DNA of 62,663 bases, taken from Candidatus Tectimicrobiota bacterium (GTDB taxonomy: Bacteria > JACPUC01). The notes under the pieces are model-generated. The model searched no databases. It was given only the letters and a program-made list of their open reading frames with translations, and was not told the DNA's origin. The stretch spans positions 1 to 62,663 of the forward strand of contig JACPUC010000004.1 in the NCBI GenBank assembly GCA_016192455.1, written 5' to 3'. Below, one piece after another: positions 1 through 8,091 of this stretch (the first letter of the stretch is position 1; every line of letters starts with the position of its first letter). A program made the position numbers and the translations under genes.

Positions 1-94
1 CCCGGCGCTGCTCGGTCGTCGGGGTGCGGCGCCAGCGCTCCAGGGTCTGTCGCTCCTCCTGACTCAACGTAATGGGGACGGATGAGGTGTTCAT
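1..94 (-). CDS. IS630-family transposase, N-terminal fragment
   Basis: The first 31 codons of a transposase start with ATG at 94 and run off the left edge. The residues ITLSQEERQTLERWRRTP followed by TTEQRR match the start of the N-terminal helix-turn-helix of IS630-family transposases, where this segment precedes the RARIVL-type helix. Such proteins bind the element ends and catalyse cut-and-paste transposition with a DDE domain that lies outside this window. The gene reads in the same direction as the interrupted rsmE. The stretch is short, so the family call rests on this one motif. Confidence 0.6.
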   Translation of the reverse strand, partial: MNTSSVPITLSQEERQTLERWRRTPTTEQRR

Positions 95-138
95 GCCCCC
101 ATCATAGCACGTAAAGTGCAATAACGCAACTAAGTACT
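1..138 (-). mobile_element. Left end of an IS630-family element (truncated by window edge)
   Basis: The rsmE remnant loses its natural 3' end at about 138 (GAGC|TA|GTACTTAG on the minus strand). The unrelated sequence beyond leads directly into an IS630-type transposase start. IS630/Tc1 elements insert at TA, and the TA at the junction fits, so I place the left terminus at about 133-138. Only this end is in the window, so the inverted repeat cannot be compared with its partner. Confidence 0.55.
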
Positions 139-520
139 AGCTCGCCACGCAGGAAGCGCACCAGACTCAGCGCCGCAATGACCGCGGTCTCCGAGCGCAG
201 GATCAAGGGACCGAGGCTGAAAGGCCGAAACCCCGCTTCCCGCGCCTGGCGCACCTCGTCGTCCGTGAACCCGCCTTCCGGGCCGACGAGGAGCAGGCAG
301 GGGGGGGCGAGGTTGGGCCCGGCGGCGGCAAGCGCCGCCCGATCCGGCAGGCCCGCCGTGGCGCGCTCGTAGAGCATCAGCTTTGCCGCATCTGGTTGGG
401 TCGAGGCCCGGAGGACCTCGCCGAGAGGTCGAGGGGGGGCAACCGTGGGGAGGTCGTCGCGCTCGCATTGCTTGGCCGCCTCGGCGGCGATGCGTTGCCA
501 GCGCTGCCGCCGCCGCGGCA
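102..520 (-). pseudogene. rsmE: rsmE 3' remnant (16S rRNA m3U1498 methyltransferase, C-terminal half)
   Basis: The frame reads WQRIAAEAAKQCERDDLPTV, then LVGPEGGFTDDEV and LGPLILRSETA. These are the conserved SPOUT-fold blocks of RsmE, which methylates N3 of U1498 in 16S rRNA (GPEGG forms part of the SAM-binding trefoil knot). The N-terminal PUA-like domain and about half the SPOUT domain are missing. At roughly 500-530 the frame meets, out of register, the N-terminus of prmA. The extreme C-terminus is also replaced by IS630 sequence (the last residues VLSCVIALYVL come from the insertion). The gene normally follows prmA, so a single deletion spanning the prmA-rsmE boundary explains the arrangement. 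Confidence 0.75.
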
Positions 521-753
521 GCGTCCGCGGACGCCGGCAACGCCCCCTGCACCAGAACCCATCGCTCGCCGTCGGACTCGGCCGGGGCGGGTTCAGAGGC
601 GGCAGCCCCGGAAGGCTCGGTCAAAACGACGCCGCGGCAGCCAAGCTCGCAGAGCCGCTCGGCAACGAGATCGACAAGGTGCTCGGCTACGGTGACCTCG
701 ACCGAGAACCAGCGCGCCGCAGCGCCGCAGGGGGAGGGGGAATCTTGAGACAT
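500..753 (-). pseudogene. prmA: prmA 5' remnant (ribosomal protein L11 methyltransferase, N-terminal domain)
   Basis: From ATG at 753 the frame encodes about 80 residues, including WFSVEVTVAEHLVDLVAERL, then ELGCRGVVL and GERWVLVQGALPASADA. This is the layout of the small N-terminal substrate-binding domain of PrmA, which trimethylates ribosomal protein L11. The whole SAM-dependent methyltransferase domain is absent. After an alanine-rich run coded by GCG repeats, the DNA switches to rsmE sequence in another frame, so no functional product is expected. It sits directly downstream of grpE, matching the usual heat-shock/methyltransferase order except that dnaK and dnaJ are not here. An assembly collapse at the GC-rich repeat is an alternative to a real deletion. 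Confidence 0.65.
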
Positions 754-811
754 GGCGTGGAGGCGCCGCGATCGGAGAAGCGCGCCTGCCGGGAAGGTCA
801 CAGCGCCGCGC

Positions 812-1459
812 TCACGCCTCGTCGCCCCGCTCCTCCCCTGCCGACGCCGCGGCTGCACGCGCGACGACGACCCGGCTGGGGCGCAGGATGCGATCCTTGT
901 ATCGGTAGCCGGCGGCGACGAGCTCCACGATGGTGTTCTCGGCGTGGTCACTACTTGGCACGGCGGCGACAGCTTCATGGAGGGTGGGGTCGAAAGGGGA
1001 GCCCGGCTCAGCGCTGACGGGTTCCAACCCCGCCGTCCGCAGCGTCTCGTGGAGCTGCTTGGCAAGAAGCTGCATCCCCTCCTGGTAGGCCGTGCCGGCA
1101 ATTTCTCCCTGCGCGGCGCGAAGGGCGCGATCGAAGCCATCAAGGATGGGCAGGAGGTCCCGCAGGAGGCGCTCGTTCGCGTAGCGGCGAAACTCCGCTT
1201 GCTCCCTGGCGGTGCGCTTCTTGAAGTTTTCCAGCTCCGCGTGGGCCCGCAGGTAGAGGTCGCGGCTTTCGGCCAGCTCGGCTTCAAGGGCGAGGAGGCG
1301 CTCCTGAAGCGAAGGGGGCGGCGGCGTCTCGACGCTTCCTTCTCCCTCCGCCTGGTCCTCCGGCAAGGCAGGCTCCATGCTCGGCTGCGGGGCGGGCGCC
1401 TCGACTGATTCCGGGGCCGATTCGGGAACAGAACGGCTGGGTTCGACGGGACTCACCAT
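812..1459 (-). CDS. grpE: GrpE nucleotide exchange factor
   Basis: This is a 215-residue GrpE, the cochaperone that releases ADP from DnaK. A disordered acidic/proline N-terminus (residues 1-50) leads into a long coiled coil (LQERLLALEAELAESRDLY...). Next come the hallmark ELENFKKRTAREQ and the C-terminal beta domain with FDPTLHEAVAAVPS and GYRYKDRILRPSRVVVA. It lies 53 bp downstream of hrcA on the same strand, the usual order, and is probably co-transcribed. The next genes downstream are the prmA/rsmE remnants instead of dnaK, so DnaK must be encoded elsewhere. Confidence 0.95.
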   Translation of the reverse strand: MVSPVEPSRSVPESAPESVEAPAPQPSMEPALPEDQAEGEGSVETPPPPSLQERLLALEAELAESRDLYLRAHAELENFKKRTAREQAEFRRYANERLLRDLLPILDGFDRALRAAQGEIAGTAYQEGMQLLAKQLHETLRTAGLEPVSAEPGSPFDPTLHEAVAAVPSSDHAENTIVELVAAGYRYKDRILRPSRVVVARAAAASAGEERGDEA

Positions 1460-1512
1460 ACACCCGCATCCTACGTGGCGGTGCGAAGCAGGACTGGTGG
1501 GTGGCGTGGTGG

Positions 1513-2580
1513 CTAGCTTGCCAGGTTATGGGGGACGGCGCCCGAAAGCACGTTGCTGACGACCGAGGCCGTGTAATCGACGAGCGAGATCATTCTCGGG
1601 TAGAGGAGGCGTTTGGAACCAAGAATCCCAAGGACACCGCGAACCTGACTGCCATGCGTGTAGGCACGGGTGATGATGGCGCAATCCTGCATCTCGCTCA
1701 GATCATTCTCGCTGCCGATCGTGACGCAGACACCCTCGACCTGCAGGCAGCGTTCAATGAGCTTCAGGACCAGACCGCGCTCCTCGAAGGTGCTCAAAAG
1801 CAGGCGCATCTTCTCGATATTGGCCCTGAACTCCGGCTGCTCCATGAAGTTCAGGATTCCCTCCACGTAGACCTCGGCGCCCGTCTCCTTCTCATCCTCG
1901 GCGAACACCAGCTCGCACAGCTCGATGGCGCGCTGCATCAAGGCGTCGTACTGCGCCTTCTCCAGCCGCATCTTCGCCAGCAGCTCATCGCGCAGCTTGG
2001 AGAGCGTGTAGCCGACGAACTCCTCATTGAGGTAGTTGGCGATGGTGTTCAGCTTCTCCTGGCAGAGGTCGGCATCGAGCTGGAGCTGCCGGCGATAGAC
2101 GGCCCCCGCCTCCGTGACGAAGATGCCGAGGACCGTGCCCGGCCGCAGACGAACGAAGGTGATGTGCCGGTAGACCTCGTCGGGCGGGGTGCTGGCCAGG
2201 ACGATGCCAAGCTGCTGCGAGAGTTGTGACAGAATGCAGGAGGCGGTGTTCAGGACCTCCGTCAACTCCCGGCTCTTCTCCTCGTAGAGCCGGTTGATCT
2301 GCCGCAGGTAGGAACGCGGCAACGACGGGAGCGCCTTGAGATCATCGACGTAGAAGCGGTACGCTTGATCCGTCGGCATCCGCCCGGCCGAGGTGTGCGA
2401 GTGGTGCAGGTAGCCGAGGTCCTCGAGGTTCGCCATGATGTTGCGAATGGACGCGGGGCTCAACCCCAGCGGCAGACGATGCGCCAGACTGCGCGAGCTG
2501 ACCGGCTCGCCGGTCAGCAGGTACATCTGGATCAGCGTTCGCAGAACGTCCTTGGTGCGCTCGCTGATGTTGACGTTCAT
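1513..2580 (-). CDS. hrcA: HrcA heat-inducible transcription repressor
   Basis: This is a 355-residue HrcA. I take ATG 2580 (MNVNISERTKDVLRTLIQMY) because family members begin at this point; an upstream in-frame extension of 35 residues is low-complexity. The N-terminal winged helix shows EPVSSRSLAHRLPLGLSPAS, IRNIMANLEDLGYL and HTSAGRMPTDQAYRFYVD. A GAF-like domain and the C-terminal KRLLYPRMISLVDYTA segment follow. HrcA represses chaperone operons by binding CIRCE inverted repeats. I found no CIRCE (TTAGCACTC-N9-GAGTGCTAA) in the 220 bp upstream, so autoregulation here is not evident. Confidence 0.95.
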   Translation of the reverse strand: MNVNISERTKDVLRTLIQMYLLTGEPVSSRSLAHRLPLGLSPASIRNIMANLEDLGYLHHSHTSAGRMPTDQAYRFYVDDLKALPSLPRSYLRQINRLYEEKSRELTEVLNTASCILSQLSQQLGIVLASTPPDEVYRHITFVRLRPGTVLGIFVTEAGAVYRRQLQLDADLCQEKLNTIANYLNEEFVGYTLSKLRDELLAKMRLEKAQYDALMQRAIELCELVFAEDEKETGAEVYVEGILNFMEQPEFRANIEKMRLLLSTFEERGLVLKLIERCLQVEGVCVTIGSENDLSEMQDCAIITRAYTHGSQVRGVLGILGSKRLLYPRMISLVDYTASVVSNVLSGAVPHNLAS

Positions 2581-2799
2581 GGCTCGACCATCTCTGCCGG
2601 CGGCGAGAGAGCCGGAACCACAGGCATGCCGCCGGCCACCCTTCCCCGGATGCTGAGCGGCGCCCATGCGCGCAACCCTGACCACCGCGTGATCGCCGCC
2701 CGCCCGGCGGCTGCTGCGTGTCCAACATAAGAGCCTGCGGAGGGGCTGTCAAGCGCTTTCCAAGCAGGCCCCGATGGGGGCCGAGGAGACCACGCCGTG

Positions 2800-3309
2800 A
2801 TGGCGGAAGCGCCGTCCACACCCTCCGGCGGCCCGGCAATGCCAGCCTTTATTGCCGATCTCACCGTCGGGCGACTCGCCAAGTGGTTGCGCTGGCTCGG
2901 CTACGACACGCTCTTCCTGCGCCGGCGGGAGATTCCCATCCTGCTGCGCATCCTCGACACCAGCGCGCGCATCCTCCTCACCCGCAGACGCAGGCTGGCG
3001 CAAGGGCTGCCCGCGGCGCGCGTCCTCTTCATTGAACACAACCAGCTCATGGATCAGCTCCGCCAGGTGGTGACCGCGCTCTCCCTCGACTTCTGCACCC
3101 ACCGCGGCACGCGCTGCATGCGCTGCAACGAGCTGCTGGCGCCGCGGCGCCGGGAAGAGGTGCGGGGCCAGGTGCCGGCGTACACCTACCAGACCCACGA
3201 ACGCTTCTCGCAATGCCCCGGGTGCGGGCGCATCTACTGGGAAGGCACTCACCGCGAGCGGATGGAGGCGTGCGTGGAGGCAGAGCTGCGCAGGGCGCCG
3301 CCCGTGTGA
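2800..3309 (+). CDS. Mut7-C RNase domain protein (PIN-like)
   Basis: A 169-residue protein with the pattern of the Mut7-C family, a PIN-fold putative RNase domain joined to a zinc ribbon. The N-terminal part reads FIADLTVGRLAKWLRWLGYD, with the conserved acidic residue after FIA and the LAKWLR..GYD helix. Further on is ARILLTRRRRL, where the family has an ilTrd-type motif. The C-terminal zinc ribbon has CMRCNELL and, about 45 residues later, QCPGCGRIYWEGTH. ATG 2800 has GGAG about 13 bp upstream; an adjacent GTG at 2797 or a later ATG (MPAFIADL) are alternatives. It is divergent from hrcA across 220 bp. The substrate RNA is unknown. Confidence 0.85.
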   Translation: MAEAPSTPSGGPAMPAFIADLTVGRLAKWLRWLGYDTLFLRRREIPILLRILDTSARILLTRRRRLAQGLPAARVLFIEHNQLMDQLRQVVTALSLDFCTHRGTRCMRCNELLAPRRREEVRGQVPAYTYQTHERFSQCPGCGRIYWEGTHRERMEACVEAELRRAPPV

Positions 3310-3568
3310 GGGAACGGAGCGGCCGTCCGCCATCGACGCCGGCGGCGCTTCCCAGACAGTGTTGGGCGCCGCGGGCCTCTCCCGGCGCGCCGGCGATCCG
3401 CGTCATCGTGCTGTGTTTTCAAGAGGATACGCGCCGCTGGGCGCCTGCTTGGCCCCGGGGTGCGCGCCCGTCGTCTTTACCTCTCCCGCCAGCCTCGCGG
3501 CTGCCCTGCCCTAACTCCTTGAACTGCCAAGCCTGAAAAAATTTCGGAAAATAATGTTTGCAAGCCGC
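3310..3568. other. Intergenic, upstream part of gap 3310-3752
   Basis: No coding frame with recognisable content. The downstream part of this gap holds a putative promoter and a tandem repeat listed separately. Confidence 0.5.
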
Positions 3569-3596
3569 TTGACCTCAAGCCGTCTTTTGCTAGGAT
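3569..3596 (+). promoter_or_regulatory. Putative sigma-70 promoter for the Fis-type regulator
   Basis: TTGACC, 16 bp, TAGGAT in a locally AT-richer segment. It would give a leader of about 150 nt before the TTG start at 3753, and that leader contains the 19-bp tandem repeat. Confidence 0.4.
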
Positions 3597-3611
3597 GTAC
3601 GTCGTCTTCCC

Positions 3612-3649
3612 TGCAACGCGATTCTGCACGTGCAACGCGATTCTGCACG
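3612..3649. repeat. Perfect 19-bp tandem duplication
   Basis: TGCAACGCGATTCTGCACG occurs twice head to tail (3612-3630, 3631-3649) with no mismatch, in the leader region just downstream of the putative promoter. It could be a regulator site duplication or a slippage product. Confidence 0.85.
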
Positions 3650-3752
3650 CAGCACAAGGCATATTCATCCCCTTCATGCGCACGGATGAACTCATAGGGC
3701 ACGGGTCGGGTGGCGTTCGTTCGTCATCCCCTTCGCTCAACGGTCTTTTATC

Positions 3753-4499
3753 TTGACCTCCGCACGACTGGCAGGTTCCTGCGACGTCCTCGTTGTCTCC
3801 GCTTGTGACAGTTCGACGGAGACGATCCGGCGGGCGTGCAGCAGCCTTTCCCTGAACGTCTCACAGGCGCACAGCCTGGACGAGATGGCCACCGCCTTCA
3901 AGGCGCACACGCCCTGGCTGGCGATTTACGACATGGAGCCCGTCGGGGCCTCCCCGCTCAACTCCGACGAGTACTTGCACCAGCAGCGCGTCCCCTGCCC
4001 CTGGCTGATCGTCGCACCGTATGAAGAGAAGCCCCGCGCCCTCCAGCTCTTAAGCTGCGGGGGCCAGGTCTGCCTCTATAAACCCCTCTACGTTGAGGAG
4101 ATTCGCCAGACGCTCTTACTCCTGGAACAGGTTCTGCGGGGGGACGCCTCGCAGAAGGCGCCCACCACGCCGGGGCGGCCCCAGCGTGGCAGGGTTGAAG
4201 CAAGGGCCGCGGCCAGCGAGGCGAGGCTGGTCCTCAACCTGGAAGAGTACGTGGCGCAGATGAGCACCCTGGAGTGCGCCAATGCCTACGAGACGATCAT
4301 GCGGCACGTGGAGCGGCAACTGCTCCAGAAGGTTGTGGAGGCGACGGCGGGGAACCAGACGCGAGCCTCCCAAATCCTCGGCATGAACCGCAACACCTTA
4401 AGGAAAAAGCTGCAGGAGCTGCGCATCCCCCCGAAGGTTCCTCCCGGAGGTCGTGAGCGAAGGCGGGCGCCTTCACCCCCGCGGCGCCGCAACCCCTAG
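3753..4499 (+). CDS. Response-regulator-like protein with Fis-type DNA-binding domain
   Basis: A 248-residue two-domain protein. Residues ~8-125 resemble a receiver domain: WLAIYDMEP places an Asp at the phospho-acceptor position, and CLYKPLYVEEI supplies the conserved Lys-Pro before the last helix. The usual acidic pair near the N-terminus is weak (SACDSS). Residues ~175-225 are a Fis-type helix-turn-helix: YETIMRHVERQLLQKVVEAT, then NQTRASQILGMNRNTLRKKL. There is no AAA+ domain, so it resembles PrrA/RegA/ActR-type short regulators rather than NtrC. No histidine kinase is adjacent. The TTG start lacks a good ribosome site, and the frame is open upstream, so the start is uncertain. Confidence 0.8.
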   Translation: MTSARLAGSCDVLVVSACDSSTETIRRACSSLSLNVSQAHSLDEMATAFKAHTPWLAIYDMEPVGASPLNSDEYLHQQRVPCPWLIVAPYEEKPRALQLLSCGGQVCLYKPLYVEEIRQTLLLLEQVLRGDASQKAPTTPGRPQRGRVEARAAASEARLVLNLEEYVAQMSTLECANAYETIMRHVERQLLQKVVEATAGNQTRASQILGMNRNTLRKKLQELRIPPKVPPGGRERRRAPSPPRRRNP

Positions 4500-4623
4500 T
4501 CTCCAGCGTTCGGATCGGCAGTCTTGACGCAGCGCGCCCCGCGGAGTACCCTGGAACCCGGCGCAACGTTCCGCCCCACGCAACCTTCCTGCGCCGACAT
4601 GCGGCGCCGGCGCGAGGCGATCC

Positions 4624-6219
4624 ATGGAACTGCGGCAGTTCCTCCAGCGTCTGCGTGAGACGGGCAATCTGCTTCACCTCAGCAAGGAAATCCCCCTCAA
4701 CCACATTGCGGCCCTGCTGGCAAGCACCGATCGGACGATCTTCTTCGAGCGCGTCCAGCACCACGACATGCCGCTCGTCGGCAACGTGGCCGCCTCGCGC
4801 CGCAACATCGCCCTCGCCTTCGGCTGTGAGCCGCGGGACATCCTCCCGGCGCTGCGGGCGCGTCTCGAACAGCCCCCCGAGCTGAAGAGCGTGACCGATG
4901 CGCCGGTGAAAGCGCAGATCGCCACCGGCGACGAGGTGGACCTTACCCGCCTGCCGCTCCACCTGCAGCACGAGAAGGATGGCGCACCCTACATCTCCGC
5001 CTGCGTCGATGTCACCCACGACCCGGAGCAGGGCCGCTGGAACCTCGGCATGCGGCGCCTGATGTTCCAGGACCGCAACCACGTCGGCATTGACCTGGTG
5101 GCGCCGTCCGACCTCATGGTCCTCTACCAGCGCTCCGCCGCGGCCGGGAAACCCCTGGAGATCGCCTTCCTCCTGGGGGTGCACCCGCTGTGGCAGCTCG
5201 GCGCCCTCATTCGCACCCCCATCCAGAATGAGATCCACTTCCTGGCCAAGCTGGCGGGGCAGCCCCTGGAGCTGATTCCCTGCGAGACCATCGACCTGCA
5301 GGTGCCGGCGGCGGCGGAGATCATCCTGGAGGGGCGCATCGGAGCGGCGGGGTACACGCACATGGAGGGACCGTACGGCGAGTTCCTGGGCGCCTACGGC
5401 ACGGCGCGCCGCAATCCGCTGGTGGAGATCACCGCCGTCACCTGCCGGCACCAGCCGATCTTCCAGAGCACCACGATCAGCGGACCGAAGCTGGCGCGCA
5501 CCGAGACCAGCCAGCTCTCCGCCATCCGCTCCGAGCACGTCATCTGGGAGGCGCTGCGGCACGCCGTGCAGGAGCCGGTGAGCGTCTACTGTCCCCCGGC
5601 GGCCACCCAGGTCTACGCCGTCGCGGCGATCCGCAAGCGTTTCGCGGGCGAAGGGAAGAACGCCCTGCTGGCGATGCTGAGCTGCAAGGCGAACGTGAAG
5701 CAGGCGGTGGTGGTGGATGACGACATCGACATCTTCGATCACGAGCGGGTGGAGTGGGCGCTGGGGACGCGCATGCAGCCAAGCCGCGACGTCTTCATTC
5801 TGGACGACGTGCGGTGCTCCCCCCTTGATCCCTCCATCACCACGGGTCCGCCCTTTACCACGAGCAAGATGGGGATCGACGCCACCCGCCCCTTCGGCGC
5901 CAAAGCCGAGCGCTTCGCCGTGGCTCTCCCTCCGTTCCACTCCGTTCTCGGCGGGCGCCTCACCGAGGAGGCGCTGCTGGACTACCTGGCCGCCGCGCCC
6001 GAGGAGCTGGCGCCGCCGACTCTCACCGATGAGACGCACCTGGCGGAGCGTATCCTCGCGCGCCTGGCGGACGGTTCGGCAACCTACCTCGATCTCCTCG
6101 AGGCGCTGCCGAGCTGCGATCAGCGCCTCCTCCTGCGCAGCCTCGGCGCGCTGACCCAGAGCGGGCGCATCCAGCGGGATGACGCCGGGCGCCTGACCCG
6201 CGCCCCGCAGCGGAGCTGA
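4624..6219 (+). CDS. UbiD-family (prenyl-FMN-dependent) decarboxylase
   Basis: A 531-residue UbiD-family protein. These enzymes use prenylated FMN made by UbiX to (de)carboxylate aromatic or alpha,beta-unsaturated acids. Visible blocks are MELRQFLQRLRETGNLLHL at the start, a central NLGMRRLMFQDRNHVGID region, and the glycine/acidic active-site strip YTHMEGPYGEFLGAYG. The C-terminal half has KQAVVVDDDIDIFDHERVEW and DPSITTGPPFTTSKMGIDAT. GAGG lies 8 bp before the ATG. It is followed after 25 bp by an amidohydrolase on the same strand, suggesting a two-gene catabolic unit. The substrate cannot be read from sequence. It is only distantly similar to the second UbiD at 8537-10057. Confidence 0.9.
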   Translation: MELRQFLQRLRETGNLLHLSKEIPLNHIAALLASTDRTIFFERVQHHDMPLVGNVAASRRNIALAFGCEPRDILPALRARLEQPPELKSVTDAPVKAQIATGDEVDLTRLPLHLQHEKDGAPYISACVDVTHDPEQGRWNLGMRRLMFQDRNHVGIDLVAPSDLMVLYQRSAAAGKPLEIAFLLGVHPLWQLGALIRTPIQNEIHFLAKLAGQPLELIPCETIDLQVPAAAEIILEGRIGAAGYTHMEGPYGEFLGAYGTARRNPLVEITAVTCRHQPIFQSTTISGPKLARTETSQLSAIRSEHVIWEALRHAVQEPVSVYCPPAATQVYAVAAIRKRFAGEGKNALLAMLSCKANVKQAVVVDDDIDIFDHERVEWALGTRMQPSRDVFILDDVRCSPLDPSITTGPPFTTSKMGIDATRPFGAKAERFAVALPPFHSVLGGRLTEEALLDYLAAAPEELAPPTLTDETHLAERILARLADGSATYLDLLEALPSCDQRLLLRSLGALTQSGRIQRDDAGRLTRAPQRS

Positions 6220-6244
6220 CCCCCACGCCTCGAGTCCATCGGCC

Positions 6245-8005
6245 GTGCCCCGTCCCGCCCCTCCTCCTTGCAGCGCCGACCTCATCCTGCATCACGGATG
6301 CCTGCATACGATGCGGCCGCGCCAGCCATTCGCCGAGGCGCTGGCCATGCGGGGGGAACGCCTCCTCGCGGTGGGAACGAACGCCGCCATCAGCGCCTAC
6401 GGCGGCCCCGCGACGCGCACCCTCGACCTGCGCGGGCGCGCGGTCATTCCCGGCCTCATCGACGCGCACGCCCACCTCGACCGCGACGGGCTGAAGACTC
6501 TCTTCCCCTCCCTCGCCGGCATCCGCAGCATGGCGGACCTCCAGACCCGCATCGCCGCCGAGGCGCGGCGTCGCCCGCCGGGAAGCTGGATCGTCACCAT
6601 GCCCCTGGGCGAGCCGCCGCACTACTTCGACCCCCACTTGCAGCTCGCCGAACGCCGCTGGCCGACCCGCCGGGACCTGGATGCCGCCGCGCCCGACCAC
6701 CCCGTGTACATCCGCGCGCCGTTCGGCTTCTGGACCACGCCGCCGCTCGTCTCCATCGCCAACAGCCGGGCCCTCGCCCTCTGCGGCGTCACCGCGCGGA
6801 GCGCGCCGCCGCTCTCGACCATCACCATCGAGCGCGATCCACGCAGCGGCGAACCGACCGGCGTCTTCCGCGAGGCGCAGGTCATCCCGGTGGTGGAGCT
6901 GACCGTGATGGGCGGCGTGCCGCGCTTCAGCCCCGCCGACCGCGTCGAGGGGCTGCGGCGGTCGCTGGCGCACTACGCCGGCGTCGGCATCACCACGGCG
7001 TACGAGGGCCACGGCGTTGCCCCCGAGGTGGTGGAGGCGTACCGGGCGTTGAGGCGGGAGGGGCCCCTCGGCGTGCGCTGCCACCTCGTGCAGGCGCCGC
7101 TCTGGCAGTCCCCGGAGGAGGCCGAACCCCTGCTCCGGGCGCTGGCTCAAAGGCAGGGTGCGCGAGAGGAGGAGATGCAGGGGAACGCCGCGGCGGCGGA
7201 ACCGGACCCTTGGTTGCGGCTGCGGGACGTTTTCATCCCCTACGGCGGCAACGCCGCCCTCAGCAGTCTCCTGCGGCGGGTGCTGCCGTACACCGGCTGG
7301 GCCGGCTACGTCTCGCCGGCGTTGGCTGACGACGAGTACCACCGCTGCGTCGAGCTGGCGATGCGCCTCGGTTTGCGTGTCCACACCATCGACGGGGGGC
7401 ATGCCGACCGCATCCTCGAGCTGTGGGAGCCCCTCATCGAGCGCAGCGCCGCGCAGGGGCTGCGGCACGTCCTCGTGCACCTGCGGCGCGCCTCGGCCCG
7501 CACCCTCCAGCGGCTGCGGGCCCTTGGCGTGGTGGTGACGACGATTCCGGCGACCGTCATCTGGAAGGAGGGGGAGCGCTACCTCGAGCGGCCGCCCGAG
7601 GAGCAGGAGGTGGCGCCGCATCGGTCGCTCCTGGAGGCGGGCATTCCCTTCGCCCTGGCGACGGACAACGTGCCCGCCAACCCCTTCGCGGCGCTCTGCT
7701 CGGCGGTGACCCGAACGGAGCGCCGCGGCGGCCGCTGCGTGGGGCCGGCCCAGTGCCTGACTCCGGTCGAAGCGCTGCGGGCGATGACGGTGGGCGGGGC
7801 GCACCTGTGCGGCATGGAGGAGAGCCTGGGGTCGTTGCGGGAGGGGAGGTTCGCGGACCTCGTGGTGCTCGACCGCGACCCCCTCGGCATTCCGGGCGAG
7901 GAGCTTGGCGAGGTGCGCCCCCTCCTCACGATGGCGGCGGGGCTGGTGACCTACGCGCGACCCGGCGGCGACCTGGAAGCGCTGGCGCCGGGCGGCGGTC
8001 CCTGA
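6245..8005 (+). CDS. Amidohydrolase family protein (YtcJ-like)
   Basis: A 586-residue metal-dependent hydrolase of the amidohydrolase superfamily, cytoplasmic (no signal peptide). The composite beta domain comes first (ADLILHHGCLHTMRP, RGERLLAVGTNAAI). VIPGLIDAHAHLDRDG carries the HxH metal ligands, FALATDNVPANPF a C-terminal Asp, and GSLREGRFADLVVLDRDPL the closing beta-strand module. Length and the long insertion after HAHLD fit the YtcJ/NfdA-like group. The start is GTG at 6245, 25 bp after the UbiD stop. The pairing suggests stepwise breakdown of an amide- or lactam-bearing acid, which is inference only. Confidence 0.85.
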   Translation: MPRPAPPPCSADLILHHGCLHTMRPRQPFAEALAMRGERLLAVGTNAAISAYGGPATRTLDLRGRAVIPGLIDAHAHLDRDGLKTLFPSLAGIRSMADLQTRIAAEARRRPPGSWIVTMPLGEPPHYFDPHLQLAERRWPTRRDLDAAAPDHPVYIRAPFGFWTTPPLVSIANSRALALCGVTARSAPPLSTITIERDPRSGEPTGVFREAQVIPVVELTVMGGVPRFSPADRVEGLRRSLAHYAGVGITTAYEGHGVAPEVVEAYRALRREGPLGVRCHLVQAPLWQSPEEAEPLLRALAQRQGAREEEMQGNAAAAEPDPWLRLRDVFIPYGGNAALSSLLRRVLPYTGWAGYVSPALADDEYHRCVELAMRLGLRVHTIDGGHADRILELWEPLIERSAAQGLRHVLVHLRRASARTLQRLRALGVVVTTIPATVIWKEGERYLERPPEEQEVAPHRSLLEAGIPFALATDNVPANPFAALCSAVTRTERRGGRCVGPAQCLTPVEALRAMTVGGAHLCGMEESLGSLREGRFADLVVLDRDPLGIPGEELGEVRPLLTMAAGLVTYARPGGDLEALAPGGGP

Positions 8006-8067
8006 AGCGCTCCGGAGGGATCGACACCCGGCGCCGTGATCGGCAGGCGGGGAGCGGTGGCGCGAGA

Positions 8068-8091
8068 GGGCGGGGCAAGCCCCGCCCCTAC
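8068..8091 (+). repeat. REP palindrome, GGGGC-type, copy 1
   Basis: An inverted repeat made of halves GGGCGGGGCA and the complementary half ending CCCCGCCCCTAC. It is the same family as the copies at 8417, 8464 and 27607 and related to the TTCG-centred copies at 31371, 49318 and 52598. It supplies the stop codon of the zinc-ribbon gene on the minus strand. Confidence 0.8.

Noticed and set aside
2580-2800. CIRCE element before hrcA
   Set aside because: No TTAGCACTC/GAGTGCTAA or close variant found on either strand.
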